NCBI RefSeq assembly: GCF_900156675.1
Contig: NZ_FTOH01000004.1
Location: 313,067-377,066, forward strand
DNA length: 64,000 nt
From: Thalassolituus maritimus
Lineage (GTDB): Bacteria > Pseudomonadota > Gammaproteobacteria > Pseudomonadales > Oceanobacteraceae
Reading direction: 5' to 3'
In this document: in pieces, positions 26,999 to 36,126 of the stretch
How the letters are laid out: each line of letters begins with the position of its first letter
Position numbering within the stretch: the first letter of the stretch is position 1
Position numbers and translations under genes: made by a program
Notes under the pieces: generated by a model
The model's input: the letters and a program-made list of their open reading frames with translations, nothing else
Told to the model about the DNA's origin: nothing
The model's database searches: none

Positions 26999-27928
26999 AT
27001 GACGAATATTGAGATTCATCCTCCCCAGAGTTCCACCGAGCGCCAGCGTATTGTAGTCGCGGGTCTTGGTGCTCTGGGCACCCTGATAGCATGGCACTGT
27101 CGCTTTGAGGCGCTCTTTACGCACAACCGCCAGCAACAGACAGAGTTCTCTTTACAAACATCCGCCAGCGCCTCAGATACCCCTCCCAAGGTCGACACGT
27201 TTTCCGCTCCCCTCTGGCGTGGCGAAGAGGCCGACTGGCTGATTGTTACAACCAAGGCAGCTGCAACATTAGAGATTTTAAGTGATCTTAAAGATCACCT
27301 TAAAAACACTTCCCGGATTCTTCTGCTTCAGAACGGAATGGGTCAGCAGGAAGAAGCTTCTGCATGGTTAAAACAGAATAGAATCAGCGCTGAACTCTGG
27401 GTAGCTTCATCCACAGAAGGCGCCTACAAGGCGGATAGCGGAACCGTAAGCTACGCTGGCAAGGGGCAGACAGTGGCAGGACGCTGGCAGCTGTCAGGAG
27501 ACATTGGAACGGCTCAACTCCCACCCGCCATGAAGTTGGCCACCGAAATAAAACAGGTCCTGCACGAGAAGCTGGCCATCAATGCCATCATCAATCCACT
27601 GACTGCACACTATCGCTGTCGTAATGGTGAACTGCTGACCAGTTCAGAAAAGCGTAGCGACTTCAACGCCCTCAGCAGTGAAGTAGCGACACTGTTTAAT
27701 CAACTGAATTGGAAAACCGGTTTCGATATTCAACAACAGGCAGAGAAAGTAGCTGCAGCAACGGCTCAGAATCAATCGTCAACCTTTCAGGATGTATTGC
27801 ATCAGCGCCGAACTGAGTTACCTTATATCTGTGGGTACTTACTGCAGCATGCAAGACAAAATGGACTGAATGCACCGCTGACAGAAAGTCTGTACCAATC
27901 AATTTCTGCCCTGGAGGCAGCATGGTAA
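26999..27928 (+). CDS. panE: Ketopantoate reductase family (PanE/ApbA)
   Basis: 309 residues. N-terminal Rossmann fold with VVAGLGALGTLIAW (about 19-32), the catalytic-lysine region KLAINAIINPLTAHYRCRNG, and the C-terminal 'SSTFQDVLHQRRTELPYICGYLL' that is characteristic of 2-dehydropantoate 2-reductase. The enzyme reduces ketopantoate to pantoate with NADPH for coenzyme A synthesis. A panE next to yajQ and followed by a sensor kinase is the arrangement found in Pseudomonas. Substrate could differ in paralogues, so the exact reaction is inferred. Confidence 0.85.
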   Translation: MTNIEIHPPQSSTERQRIVVAGLGALGTLIAWHCRFEALFTHNRQQQTEFSLQTSASASDTPPKVDTFSAPLWRGEEADWLIVTTKAAATLEILSDLKDHLKNTSRILLLQNGMGQQEEASAWLKQNRISAELWVASSTEGAYKADSGTVSYAGKGQTVAGRWQLSGDIGTAQLPPAMKLATEIKQVLHEKLAINAIINPLTAHYRCRNGELLTSSEKRSDFNALSSEVATLFNQLNWKTGFDIQQQAEKVAAATAQNQSSTFQDVLHQRRTELPYICGYLLQHARQNGLNAPLTESLYQSISALEAAW

Positions 27929-27953
27929 TGCGCAGAAAAGGAAGCCGGTTCAT

Positions 27954-29897
27954 ATGATGTTGGCGCGACAGAAATCGATGCTCGCCATGGTACTGGTTTG
28001 TTCAGGCATCATCCTTGTCGCAACCCTCGCATACGTTATTGCCGCTGAACGCATTGGCCGCGAACATCTGGCGCCTGACCTGTCACGCACCATGGGGCAT
28101 ATCATTGAAGCCCAGATGGCAGCCTCTCCCGGTAAGCTACAGGCCGTACAGACCACCCTGTATCACATGGCACAGCACTACCAGATTCAGGAGGCTGGGC
28201 TTTACAACGAGCGTGGAGAACGTCTGGCGCACAGCCACTCAGGCGAAGGCCCCACGCTTCTGGCGCCCAATCTTCATGCTCAGCCTCTCCCTGAGGACTA
28301 CTATGAATATCGCTTTGCCATTCTCGGAGACGAGTTCGATTTAGTTGTCAGGAACGATGTCTCCCTGCCCGGCTTCTTTTACATGGACACCCTGAGCACC
28401 AGCCTGGTTATCGTTACCTTATCGGCGATGCTCGTATTTATGTTGTATCTGATGACCCGGCAGTGGCAGCAGACCCCCTACATGCATTTGCTTGAAGACA
28501 TTCGGGAAGCCAACACTCGCGACGACGATGGCCGCATTACCCTGAAACTCAGAGACCCTGATCTTCACCCTCTGATCGAGGCGTTAAACGATCTTTTCTG
28601 GCGCCGCAATCAACGCACTCAGCATCTGAAAACAGCTCATCAGCAAGCAGAACATGCCCGTTTACGCGCAACACGATTATCGACGGAAACCCGCCAGATG
28701 AACGAAAACCTGGCGAAAGAGGTCTCCGTCCGCCGTAGTATTGAAGTGCAGCTGAAAAACACTCAGACACTGCTCGACGGTATCCTGAACGCCATGCCAA
28801 CCGCCCTGTTCGCGCTTGATTCCCGTAATCGTATCGTTCAGTGTAATGAGCAGGCTGGTGACTGGTTGAACATGGAGTATTCACAACTCAACGGCCTGCC
28901 TCTGGCGCAACTGATACCAGAACTTGGCAAACTGAACCTGATGCCGGCCACTCCCGGCGAAACACCTCACATGGTGAAATCTGAACGCGTCAAAATACGC
29001 TTTGCAGAAAAAGTTCTGGTCACAGACGTACTCGCTTATCCTCTGCATAGTGGGCAGCAGGCACGGTTGGTAATACGTATCGACGATGTGTCTCAACGTC
29101 AGCGTATGGAAGAAGTCATGGTTCAGACGGAGAAAATGATGACGGTCGGTGGGTTGGCTGCCGGCATGGCCCACGAAATTAATAATCCGCTTGGGGCCAT
29201 TCTGCAAAACCTGCAGAATACACGGCGTCGCTTAGATCCGAGCCTGGCTGCGAACCAGCGCCTTGCTGATGAACTCGGGTTAAGTATGGAGCTTCTGAAT
29301 CAGTACCTAACAGGAAGAGGCATTGATCAGTTCTTTGACCATATTCAGAACGCTGGTGAACGCGCGGCACGTATTGTTGCCAATATGCTGCAATTTTCCC
29401 GTAACGATCACCTCCAGAAACGCGACATCGGCATCACTGAACTCATTAATACCACACTGAATATCGCCCACAACGACCTGTCGCTGAAACATATCGATCT
29501 CGACATCGACAAAGCTGCCGGCGATGCTCAGATCCACTGCGTCCCCAGTGAAATAGAACAGGTACTACTCAACTTACTGCGCAATGCACAGCAGGCACTG
29601 GAAGAATATAATGGTGGTGAGGGCTGGCACCCTAAAGTTCGAATCAGAGCCAGTCGCCAGAACAACATGACCTGCCTCGAAATTGAGGACAACGGCCCCG
29701 GCATTCCGTCTGATGTCGCACCGCATATTTTCGAACCCTTCTATACAACCAAAGAAGTCGGAGACGGCACAGGACTTGGGTTGTCGGTATCGTATTTTAT
29801 CGTTACATCCCACCATCAGGGGCGCCTCCGTTATCAGCGCAGTTCGCTTGGCGGAGCCTGCTTTGTGTTGTGCCTTCCCGCCGAAGAAAACGGATGA
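27954..29897 (+). CDS. Membrane sensor histidine kinase with PAS domain
   Basis: 647 residues. Two membrane helices (about 8-28 and 140-162) flank a periplasmic region, then a coiled-coil, a PAS-like domain (NAMPTALFALDSRNRIVQCNEQAG, about 280-370), a HisKA block with the phospho-acceptor in GMAHEINNPLGAI, and a HATPase with N-box QVLLNLLRNAQQAL, G1 DNGPGI and G2 GTGLGLSVS. All boxes are intact. No response regulator is adjacent in the window, so its partner is elsewhere. AAGGAAG precedes the ATG at 27954. The gene ends directly before the cobalamin riboswitch. Confidence 0.9.
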   Translation: MMLARQKSMLAMVLVCSGIILVATLAYVIAAERIGREHLAPDLSRTMGHIIEAQMAASPGKLQAVQTTLYHMAQHYQIQEAGLYNERGERLAHSHSGEGPTLLAPNLHAQPLPEDYYEYRFAILGDEFDLVVRNDVSLPGFFYMDTLSTSLVIVTLSAMLVFMLYLMTRQWQQTPYMHLLEDIREANTRDDDGRITLKLRDPDLHPLIEALNDLFWRRNQRTQHLKTAHQQAEHARLRATRLSTETRQMNENLAKEVSVRRSIEVQLKNTQTLLDGILNAMPTALFALDSRNRIVQCNEQAGDWLNMEYSQLNGLPLAQLIPELGKLNLMPATPGETPHMVKSERVKIRFAEKVLVTDVLAYPLHSGQQARLVIRIDDVSQRQRMEEVMVQTEKMMTVGGLAAGMAHEINNPLGAILQNLQNTRRRLDPSLAANQRLADELGLSMELLNQYLTGRGIDQFFDHIQNAGERAARIVANMLQFSRNDHLQKRDIGITELINTTLNIAHNDLSLKHIDLDIDKAAGDAQIHCVPSEIEQVLLNLLRNAQQALEEYNGGEGWHPKVRIRASRQNNMTCLEIEDNGPGIPSDVAPHIFEPFYTTKEVGDGTGLGLSVSYFIVTSHHQGRLRYQRSSLGGACFVLCLPAEENG

Positions 29898-29913
29898 CCA
29901 ACCTGCCCTCAAC

Positions 29914-29942
29914 TTGACCAAACCGGTCACCACGAGTACTCT
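29914..29942 (+). promoter_or_regulatory. Candidate promoter of the B12 operon
   Basis: TTGACC (29914-29919), a 17-base spacer and TACTCT (29937-29942). The -35 is close to consensus, the -10 moderate. It would start transcription a few bases before the riboswitch, which suits a leader RNA. Confidence 0.5.
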
Positions 29943-29949
29943 CCACCGC

Positions 29950-30146
29950 AATTCAGGTGCCTCTGTCCACCAGACAGAAGTTAAACGGGAAGACTGGTGA
30001 GTTTCACAACAAACCCAGCGCTGCCCCCGCAACGGTGATCGACCAGGTATTGATACAACGCCACTGTGCATAGCATGGGAAGGCATCAATGCCGGAAATC
30101 CTTTGAACTTCAGGGTTTCAGTCGTCAGCCCGGATACCGGCCTGTG
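29950..30146 (+). ncRNA. Cobalamin (B12) riboswitch
   Basis: The leader carries the conserved elements of the cobalamin aptamer in order: CAGGTGCC (about 29954-29961), GTTAAACGGGAA (about 29980), GCTGCCCCCGCAACGGT (about 30019-30035), CCACTGTG (about 30061), GGGAAGG (about 30079), GGAAATCC, and a B12 box GTCAGCCCGGATACCGGCC (about 30124-30142). These riboswitches bind adenosyl- or other cobalamins and usually switch off B12 uptake genes. It lies in front of a TonB-dependent receptor gene, which supports a B12 transport role for that gene. Confidence 0.95.
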
Positions 30147-30156
30147 AAGATTAACC

Positions 30157-30254
30157 GATGTTGCGGTGGGCGACAGGTCGGTGGTCAACGCTGAGCTGAA
30201 ACACGCTGCGCGTCTCCATTGGCTGATCCCAGCTGCAACATCTGCGGATGTTGT
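30157..30254 (+). promoter_or_regulatory. Candidate expression platform of the B12 riboswitch
   Basis: GCAACATC (30235-30242) is exactly complementary to GATGTTGC (30157-30164), just after the aptamer, and also pairs with GATGTTGT (30247-30254; 7 pairs plus G-U) with a TGCG loop. The two helices cannot form together. The second sits immediately before the likely GTG start at 30256, so it could hide the initiation region. This is an inference from pairing only. Confidence 0.5.
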
Positions 30255-30255
30255 T

Positions 30256-32211
30256 GTGACTTTTCCATTCCGAACTGTATTTTTCATATCTGTTGTTAGT
30301 CCTGCTCTGGCCTGGGCGAACGGTGAGTCCGCGCCCGGCTCTCTGACGCTGCCAACCATTACCGAAACAGCGAACCGGACAGGTAACACTGGACTGACAA
30401 GCATCAGTGGCGATGACATTCAGTCGCGTTATGGCAGCCTTCAGAACTACCTCAAAAGCCTGACAGGTATGCAGGTGCAGCACAGTGGTGGCCTGGGCGA
30501 CCCGGTATTGCTCTCTGTCCGGGGCGCCAGCGGACGGCAGACGACCATGCTCGTCAACGGCGTCCGTATAAACGATGCTCAGGGCGGTGGCTACGACCTC
30601 AGCCAGATTCCCGTCGATATGATTGAGCGGGTTGAAATATCAGCCAGTGGTAGTCATGGAGGGCTCTATGACAGCGCCATCGGCGGCACGATCAATATCA
30701 TTACCCGCCAGCAGGAATATCAGAATCAAATCGCTGCAGCAGTGGGTAACCACGGATATTACAGCGCCTCCGCACGAGGCAATATCAGCAATCATATTTC
30801 GGTCTACGCAGGCAGCGAATACAGTAAAAATAATTTTGATTACCCGGTTCCCGCCCCCTGGAATGGCGATGCACGTAATACTGAAGAATCCCTGGATAAC
30901 GCGGAGTTCTTCCGTCACACAGCGCAACTTGCGGCGACCACAGGCGATATCACCAGCCAACTCAGCTGGCAGCATCAACGTAAAAATATCCCGGATTATT
31001 TTCGGAATTCACCAGTAAATAAAGCCCACTACAGCACCCGTGAAATCCGGTTTACAACGTCCAATGCGAGCGCCTCAGACAGTGAAGGATTCCAGCTGCC
31101 CTGGTCATTTGCGCTTTCGCATAAAAACGAATCCTATCGTGATCCTGAAAGCAGCATAGGCTTAGGCGAAGACGATAATCGCTACCGACTCCGCCATGCG
31201 GAAGTCACCACATCGCCACAATGGCGCTCCGGAAAACTAACACTAAGAAGTGGAGTACGGGCCGAATTTGATGATTATCAAAGCCGCTATGTGAACGATG
31301 AAGACAGCCGCGAATGCAATACCCTGCAAGGCAGTTGTGATCAGACAGCAAAGCAGCAGAACTTCAACCTAAGTACAGGTGCCGACTACCGAATCAGCAC
31401 TCCCTGGATCACTAGCGCCAACATTTATCACCGCAGTTATCACACCAGCAATGAGCGTACGCACGCAGAAGACGCCGCGCGTACAGAAGATAAGAGCAGC
31501 TTTACGGGAGCCAGTGCCTCTCTTTCGCATATTTCTGCCATCAGCGAGATCGCATTAAGCGCCCGACGGAGCGTCCGTATCCCCAGCCTTTATGAGCGCT
31601 ATGGAGACAGAGGCTTAATGCTCGGCAATGACGACCTGACAGCCGAAACCGCCGATAACCTCAGCCTGGATCTGCGCCTGTTCAACCAGCAATCTGAGAT
31701 CAAGCTGTCGGTCTTTGCGCGTGAAACTAAAGACACCATAGTGCCTATCTATGACAGCCGCGGTGTCGGCCGTTATCTCAATGTGTCCGACTCAACGATG
31801 CAAGGTGTTGAAGTTGAGCTGGTACATAGTGAAAGACTGCAAGAAATCACACTAGAGCCGACGTTATCAGTAGCAAGCTACACCAGTGAACTGATCAGTG
31901 ATGTGCGCGCCTTCGATGGTAAGCAGATACCAGGAATTTATCACGATCGCTATCTATTCGGCCTTACTGCGTACTATCGACGTCATTCACTGGCGCTGGA
32001 TTACGAGCTGGCGGGCAACCTGTATCTGGACTCAGGAAACAACAGTGAAGGCGATGTCCGGCGCTCACTCGATCTGACTTACCAGTTTGAACAGAACCGC
32101 TGGAACCTCAGAGTAGCAGCAAACAATTTAACCAATAATCAGTTCCGGGATTATTCAAACCGACCTGTTGCAGGGCGGCAGATTTATGTTTCGGCAAATA
32201 TCAGTTTTTAA
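30256..32211 (+). CDS. TonB-dependent receptor, BtuB-like (cobalamin uptake)
   Basis: Outer-membrane receptor with a plug domain (ISGDDIQSRYGSLQNYLKSLTGMQV; VLLSVRGASGRQTTMLVNGVRIND; VERVEI-type segment IERVEISASGSHGG) and a beta-barrel ending in ...AGRQIYVSANISF with C-terminal Phe. The TonB-box region 'TITETANRTG' resembles 'VVTANR' of BtuB. The riboswitch upstream points to B12 or another corrinoid. The GTG at 30256 is favoured because a short Sec signal (TFPFRTVFFISVVSPALAWA) follows; the frame is open from a GTG at 30166, which would put about 30 extra residues before the signal. Neither start has a strong Shine-Dalgarno. A lipoprotein gene follows 26 bases later. Confidence 0.85.
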   Translation: MTFPFRTVFFISVVSPALAWANGESAPGSLTLPTITETANRTGNTGLTSISGDDIQSRYGSLQNYLKSLTGMQVQHSGGLGDPVLLSVRGASGRQTTMLVNGVRINDAQGGGYDLSQIPVDMIERVEISASGSHGGLYDSAIGGTINIITRQQEYQNQIAAAVGNHGYYSASARGNISNHISVYAGSEYSKNNFDYPVPAPWNGDARNTEESLDNAEFFRHTAQLAATTGDITSQLSWQHQRKNIPDYFRNSPVNKAHYSTREIRFTTSNASASDSEGFQLPWSFALSHKNESYRDPESSIGLGEDDNRYRLRHAEVTTSPQWRSGKLTLRSGVRAEFDDYQSRYVNDEDSRECNTLQGSCDQTAKQQNFNLSTGADYRISTPWITSANIYHRSYHTSNERTHAEDAARTEDKSSFTGASASLSHISAISEIALSARRSVRIPSLYERYGDRGLMLGNDDLTAETADNLSLDLRLFNQQSEIKLSVFARETKDTIVPIYDSRGVGRYLNVSDSTMQGVEVELVHSERLQEITLEPTLSVASYTSELISDVRAFDGKQIPGIYHDRYLFGLTAYYRRHSLALDYELAGNLYLDSGNNSEGDVRRSLDLTYQFEQNRWNLRVAANNLTNNQFRDYSNRPVAGRQIYVSANISF

Positions 32212-32237
32212 ATACGCTTAAAAAACGAGGTAGTACC

Positions 32238-33440
32238 ATGAAAAAACTCGCACTGACTGCGCTCTCCGCAGCCCTGTTAACCGGCTGTTTTGGTGACGAC
32301 TCTTCGAATGACAGCAACACTGTCGATACCGACGATATTCAGGGGCATATTTTCATTGCTCAATTAATCTCTGGAGATTACAAAACCAGCGAAATAGCGA
32401 TTGGAACAGTCGGCGAAAGCGAGTTCGTTGAAAATTACGCCAGCCAGGATGCCTCAGACTACACCATCGATGTTTACGAGCAGTATCTCTACCACATCGG
32501 TAGATTTAATATTGATACGCTGACTCGTTACGACGCAGCAGCCGACTTCCTGCAAGCGGACTATACCTACAGCCTCGCCGAAGCAGAAAGTTCATCAAGC
32601 AATACTCATCAGTTCGTTCAGGTTGCAGAAGACAAGGCATATGTCATTCGCTACGGTAAAACCAGTATTCAGATTGTTGACCCTTCTGCTGTTGATGAGC
32701 AAAACTTTGTCATCGGAGAGATCGAGCTGTCCGAGTATGTAGCAGAGGATGCGACTTACCCTCGAATGACGCGAGCACTCGTTCATGAGGACAAATTGTT
32801 CGTCGGGCTACAGCGACTGGGAAATGCTGATAGTAGCTATGCCGTAGCATCGGACTCTTATGTCGCTGTGATTGATATTGCTACTAATACAGAAATCGAT
32901 ACCAACGAAAGCGCACCTGGACTCAAAGGTATTCAGTTAAATGCTGATAACCTCAAAGCAATGGCAATTGAAGATGACTACCTGTATGTAGCAGGTCGCG
33001 GTGACTACAGCGACAATTCCGGTGCTCTTGATCGCATCAGCCTCAGTGACTACTCCGTCGACACCCTGATTGATGGATCGACGTTCGCTGCACTGAATGA
33101 CGTTGACAGCGGTGCCTATTACCACGTACAGGCTGTAGAAGTCGTGGATGACACCCTGTTCGTACAGATCAACCTGGAGGGTGGCGAAGCCCCTCGTGGA
33201 TATATCTACTCAGCTCCGATTAGTAATCCTGCGAACTTTACTGACGTAACACCTGAAGCTTTTGCTGGCGAGAAGATTGCTGTCATCCAGTCAGGGCCGG
33301 ACGATACACTGTGGGTGAGCCTGGATAATGTAGAAACACCTGATGTCTACGTATTGAACGAGAGTGCTGAAGTTCAGGGCGAAGCATTAGAGTTTTCCAT
33401 GCCAGTCCGAGAGATCGAATTTATGGAAATCCAAGACTGA
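32238..33440 (+). CDS. Lipoprotein, probable beta-propeller, in the B12 operon
   Basis: 400 residues with a lipobox (ALLTGC, Cys17) and a low-complexity Asp/Ser/Asn linker, then repeats of short beta-rich modules ('YEQYLYHIGRFN', 'VAEDKAYVIRYG', 'VHEDKLFVGLQRL', 'IEDDYLYVAGRG', 'VVDDTLFVQINL', 'GPDDTLWVSLD') spaced as in propeller blades. I do not recognise a named family. It lies directly after a riboswitch-controlled BtuB-like gene. In Bacteroides, BtuG is a beta-propeller surface lipoprotein that captures B12 for BtuB, so a similar capture role is possible, but sequence relationship is not shown. The protein is strongly acidic. Confidence 0.7.
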   Translation: MKKLALTALSAALLTGCFGDDSSNDSNTVDTDDIQGHIFIAQLISGDYKTSEIAIGTVGESEFVENYASQDASDYTIDVYEQYLYHIGRFNIDTLTRYDAAADFLQADYTYSLAEAESSSSNTHQFVQVAEDKAYVIRYGKTSIQIVDPSAVDEQNFVIGEIELSEYVAEDATYPRMTRALVHEDKLFVGLQRLGNADSSYAVASDSYVAVIDIATNTEIDTNESAPGLKGIQLNADNLKAMAIEDDYLYVAGRGDYSDNSGALDRISLSDYSVDTLIDGSTFAALNDVDSGAYYHVQAVEVVDDTLFVQINLEGGEAPRGYIYSAPISNPANFTDVTPEAFAGEKIAVIQSGPDDTLWVSLDNVETPDVYVLNESAEVQGEALEFSMPVREIEFMEIQD

Positions 33441-33465
33441 CCAGGATCAGTCAATCAGTTACAAA

Positions 33466-33490
33466 AAGCCCGCATCAAGCGGGCTTATTT
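33466..33490. terminator. Bidirectional intrinsic terminator
   Basis: AAGCCCGC (33466-33473), loop ATCAA and GCGGGCTT (33479-33486). On the minus strand it is followed by TTTTT and should end grxD; on the plus strand it ends the B12 operon. A second short stem CCGGAT/ATCCGG lies near 33504-33520. Confidence 0.85.
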
Positions 33491-33534
33491 GGGTTACGTA
33501 TACCGGATCAGATATCCGGCTCTGTAAGCGGTGT

Positions 33535-33855
33535 TTACTCAGCTGGTGCCGCTTCTTCAAGCAGAGTCTTCAGCTCACCTTTTTCGTACATTTCAGTGAC
33601 GATGTCACAACCACCGATCAGCTCACCTTTTACCCACAGCTGCGGGAACGTCGGCCAGTTGCCGTATTTAGGCAGGTTCGCACGAATGTCCTGGTTAGAC
33701 AGCACATCAACGTACGCAAACTTCTGACCGCAATCCATAACCGCTTGTACGGTGCGGGCAGAGAAGCCACACAGTGGCTGGTTCGGTGAACCTTTCATGT
33801 ACAGAAGGATGTCGTTGTTTTCGATCTGATCTTTAATGACCTGCATGATATCCAT
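33535..33855 (-). CDS. grxD: Monothiol glutaredoxin GrxD (Grx4 family)
   Basis: 106 residues with the CGFS active site (29-32) and the family motifs YMKGSPNQPLCGFS, WPTFPQLWVKGELIGGCDI. Monothiol glutaredoxins bind a [2Fe-2S] cluster with glutathione and take part in iron-sulfur cluster trafficking and iron sensing. The length is standard. It is a single gene with the terminator at 33466-33490. A second in-frame ATG three codons in is an alternative start. Confidence 0.95.
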   Translation of the reverse strand: MDIMQVIKDQIENNDILLYMKGSPNQPLCGFSARTVQAVMDCGQKFAYVDVLSNQDIRANLPKYGNWPTFPQLWVKGELIGGCDIVTEMYEKGELKTLLEEAAPAE

Positions 33856-33971
33856 AGCGTCTGTCTCTCACTGTTCGTATTAACTGAAACTGGCGGCAGT
33901 CTACCATAATCCCGACCATGATGCTCAGGTATGAAACCTGAGGCAGGTTCATTATATGAACGGGCCAGAGC

Positions 33972-35909
33972 TCAGTTACGCACAGGGGTCGCTGAATCAG
34001 CCTGAGACAACTGCTGTGCAAACACACGCTCGTCAGGATCAAGGACCGCCGTTACTTCTTTGCCTTTCAGACTGCTGAAAATAACGCGGTATGCAAGTAC
34101 GGCTTTGACGTAGTCACGGGTCTCACGATACGGGATGCTTTCAATAAACTGGTCGTAAGCCACCGGCGCGTCTTTCAGCCAGCGATCGACCTTGTGTGGG
34201 CCAGCATTGTAGCCGGCCAGAGCTGCAATCAGGTTCCCCTGATAACGCTCCAGTAGAGAGCGAACATAGTAACTGCCCAGCGGGATGTTGGTGCGATAGT
34301 CCATCAGGTCTTCATTGACGTCATGTAAAACCAGATTCTTCTCTCTGGCTACCTGCTTCGCGGTCGCCGGCATGATCTGCATCAGACCGCGCGCACCAAC
34401 AGGAGAGCGGGCATGAGGGTTGAAGGCGCTCTCTCGCCGGGCGATTGACATCAACAAGGAAGGGTCGAGGTCATACTCTTCTGCCCAACGGCTGAACTCA
34501 TCCTGATACGCCAGCGGGAAGCGATGCTCCAGCAAGTTCCAGTGGCGTCCTGAAATCGTCGCCTGCACTGCCAATGCTGGCCAGCCATTCTGCTTCGCCA
34601 GCTCGGCATACACAGGCGTATCAGAAGGATGACGCAGCAGAGTGAAATTCCATTCATCGGCCGCCAGCCCTTCTTCACCGATAGCCCAGAGAGCACGAAT
34701 ACGGGCAATAGCTGGTGAATCAGCAACGGCTTCGAGCTGCCCTTCCTGCAGACTGGTCTTTGTCTGTTTCAGCTCATAAGGCAGAGCGAGTTTTTCTGCT
34801 GCAAGAAAGCCATAAAATTCGCGGGCCGAGGCGGCTTTCGTGTAGGCGTGATGAGCAGCTTCAGATCGCCCAAGCGCTTCCAGTGCGCGACCGCGCCAGT
34901 ACATGTGGTATCCAGATTCTCTTTCACTGCCCTGCACTTTATCAGTCCAAGCCAGCACGGCAGTCCAGTCAGACTGGGCGATCGCTTCACGAAGTACAGG
35001 GCCAATAAGGTTGCCATCGCCCAGGTCTGACAGGAGCTGGTCGACGATCTCTGGGCGCTCGTCGGCGTCAAACCGATAACTGCGTGCAGCAAGCATATTT
35101 CCGACACGCTCAAGATGAGCCTGGCTCAGCACACCCGCCTCTGCCAGTTGCGGATACAGCTTAGCAACGGTTTCAGGCTGACGGCGCACAAGGTAGGCAA
35201 GAACAGCGTATCCCATGTCACTGCGTTCAACGCCATCAGGAAAGATTTTATCCAGGGTCAGGAGCTTCTCCGGCGAAGTACGGAGCTGACGAAAGGTTCT
35301 TGAGGTCGCCTTCCATTCCGCCGGCAGTTTACGCAACAGATAATCAGATAAACTCCGGTTACCAGCCTGCAGTGCCAGAACAGCGCGCTGCCAGATCGCC
35401 TGCTCATTAATTTCGCCACGGCTCAGCATGGCTTTGAACAGGTCATCGCATTGCTCAGGGCGCGAGCTTCCGCTAAGCCACAACTGACGACCGCCATCGA
35501 AAGCTGCCGCCTGATCTTTAATCAGTTTCGCCCGGTAATAAATGCAGCGCCCCGGGGCATCAGCCGGTGCGTATTCATTCAGAGAAAGAACTTCGTCCCA
35601 TTTACGGGCAGCACCGTAGGTCAGTGTTGCATGGCGTACAATCCAGCGTGAAAGAGGCGAATCCGCATTTTCAGTAGCGTAGGCTCTGACATCCGCAGCA
35701 GATACATCAGGCAGGTTACGCTTGATACGATGGTATTCAATATAAGGGGCGAGCACATGATCCGATGCGTTCTCAGAAACCTTATTCCACTGCCCCTGAC
35801 GAGCAGCTTCCAGAGACGTTCTGAACTCCGCATCCGATAACGCAGACGCAGTGATACTGAGTAGCCCCAGAAACAGGCCAGTGACAACTTGCAGATACGT
35901 TTTACTCAT
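33972..35909 (-). CDS. slt: Soluble lytic murein transglycosylase
   Basis: 645 residues with a signal peptide (MSKTYLQVVTGLFLGLLSITASA), a long alpha-helical superhelix of tetratricopeptide-like hairpins (about 30-440), and a C-terminal lysozyme-like domain with the catalytic Glu in ARRESAFNPHARSPVGARGLMQIMPATA, followed by AGYNAGPHKVDRWL. It cleaves the MurNAc-GlcNAc bond of peptidoglycan to give 1,6-anhydro products, the same muropeptides imported by AmpG encoded at 23920. The start at 35909 matches the signal peptide; an upstream open extension is not used. Confidence 0.93.
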   Translation of the reverse strand: MSKTYLQVVTGLFLGLLSITASALSDAEFRTSLEAARQGQWNKVSENASDHVLAPYIEYHRIKRNLPDVSAADVRAYATENADSPLSRWIVRHATLTYGAARKWDEVLSLNEYAPADAPGRCIYYRAKLIKDQAAAFDGGRQLWLSGSSRPEQCDDLFKAMLSRGEINEQAIWQRAVLALQAGNRSLSDYLLRKLPAEWKATSRTFRQLRTSPEKLLTLDKIFPDGVERSDMGYAVLAYLVRRQPETVAKLYPQLAEAGVLSQAHLERVGNMLAARSYRFDADERPEIVDQLLSDLGDGNLIGPVLREAIAQSDWTAVLAWTDKVQGSERESGYHMYWRGRALEALGRSEAAHHAYTKAASAREFYGFLAAEKLALPYELKQTKTSLQEGQLEAVADSPAIARIRALWAIGEEGLAADEWNFTLLRHPSDTPVYAELAKQNGWPALAVQATISGRHWNLLEHRFPLAYQDEFSRWAEEYDLDPSLLMSIARRESAFNPHARSPVGARGLMQIMPATAKQVAREKNLVLHDVNEDLMDYRTNIPLGSYYVRSLLERYQGNLIAALAGYNAGPHKVDRWLKDAPVAYDQFIESIPYRETRDYVKAVLAYRVIFSSLKGKEVTAVLDPDERVFAQQLSQADSATPVRN

Positions 35910-36126
35910 CGGCTTCGCAAAGACCCCGAAAAGAGATTGTCTGTACAGGTTAGTTATTATATTCCAGGAAGACACAATACCAATGGTAATCTGGCACAAC
36001 CCGCACCGCTGGTTACTTTCTGTTACTGACACTACCGGAGTTTGGCTCAAAATAACACCAATTTACAGTTCTCTTCACCGTATAGTGCAGGCTGTTTCTC
36101 AACTTGGTCATTCACAGGAGCCAACC

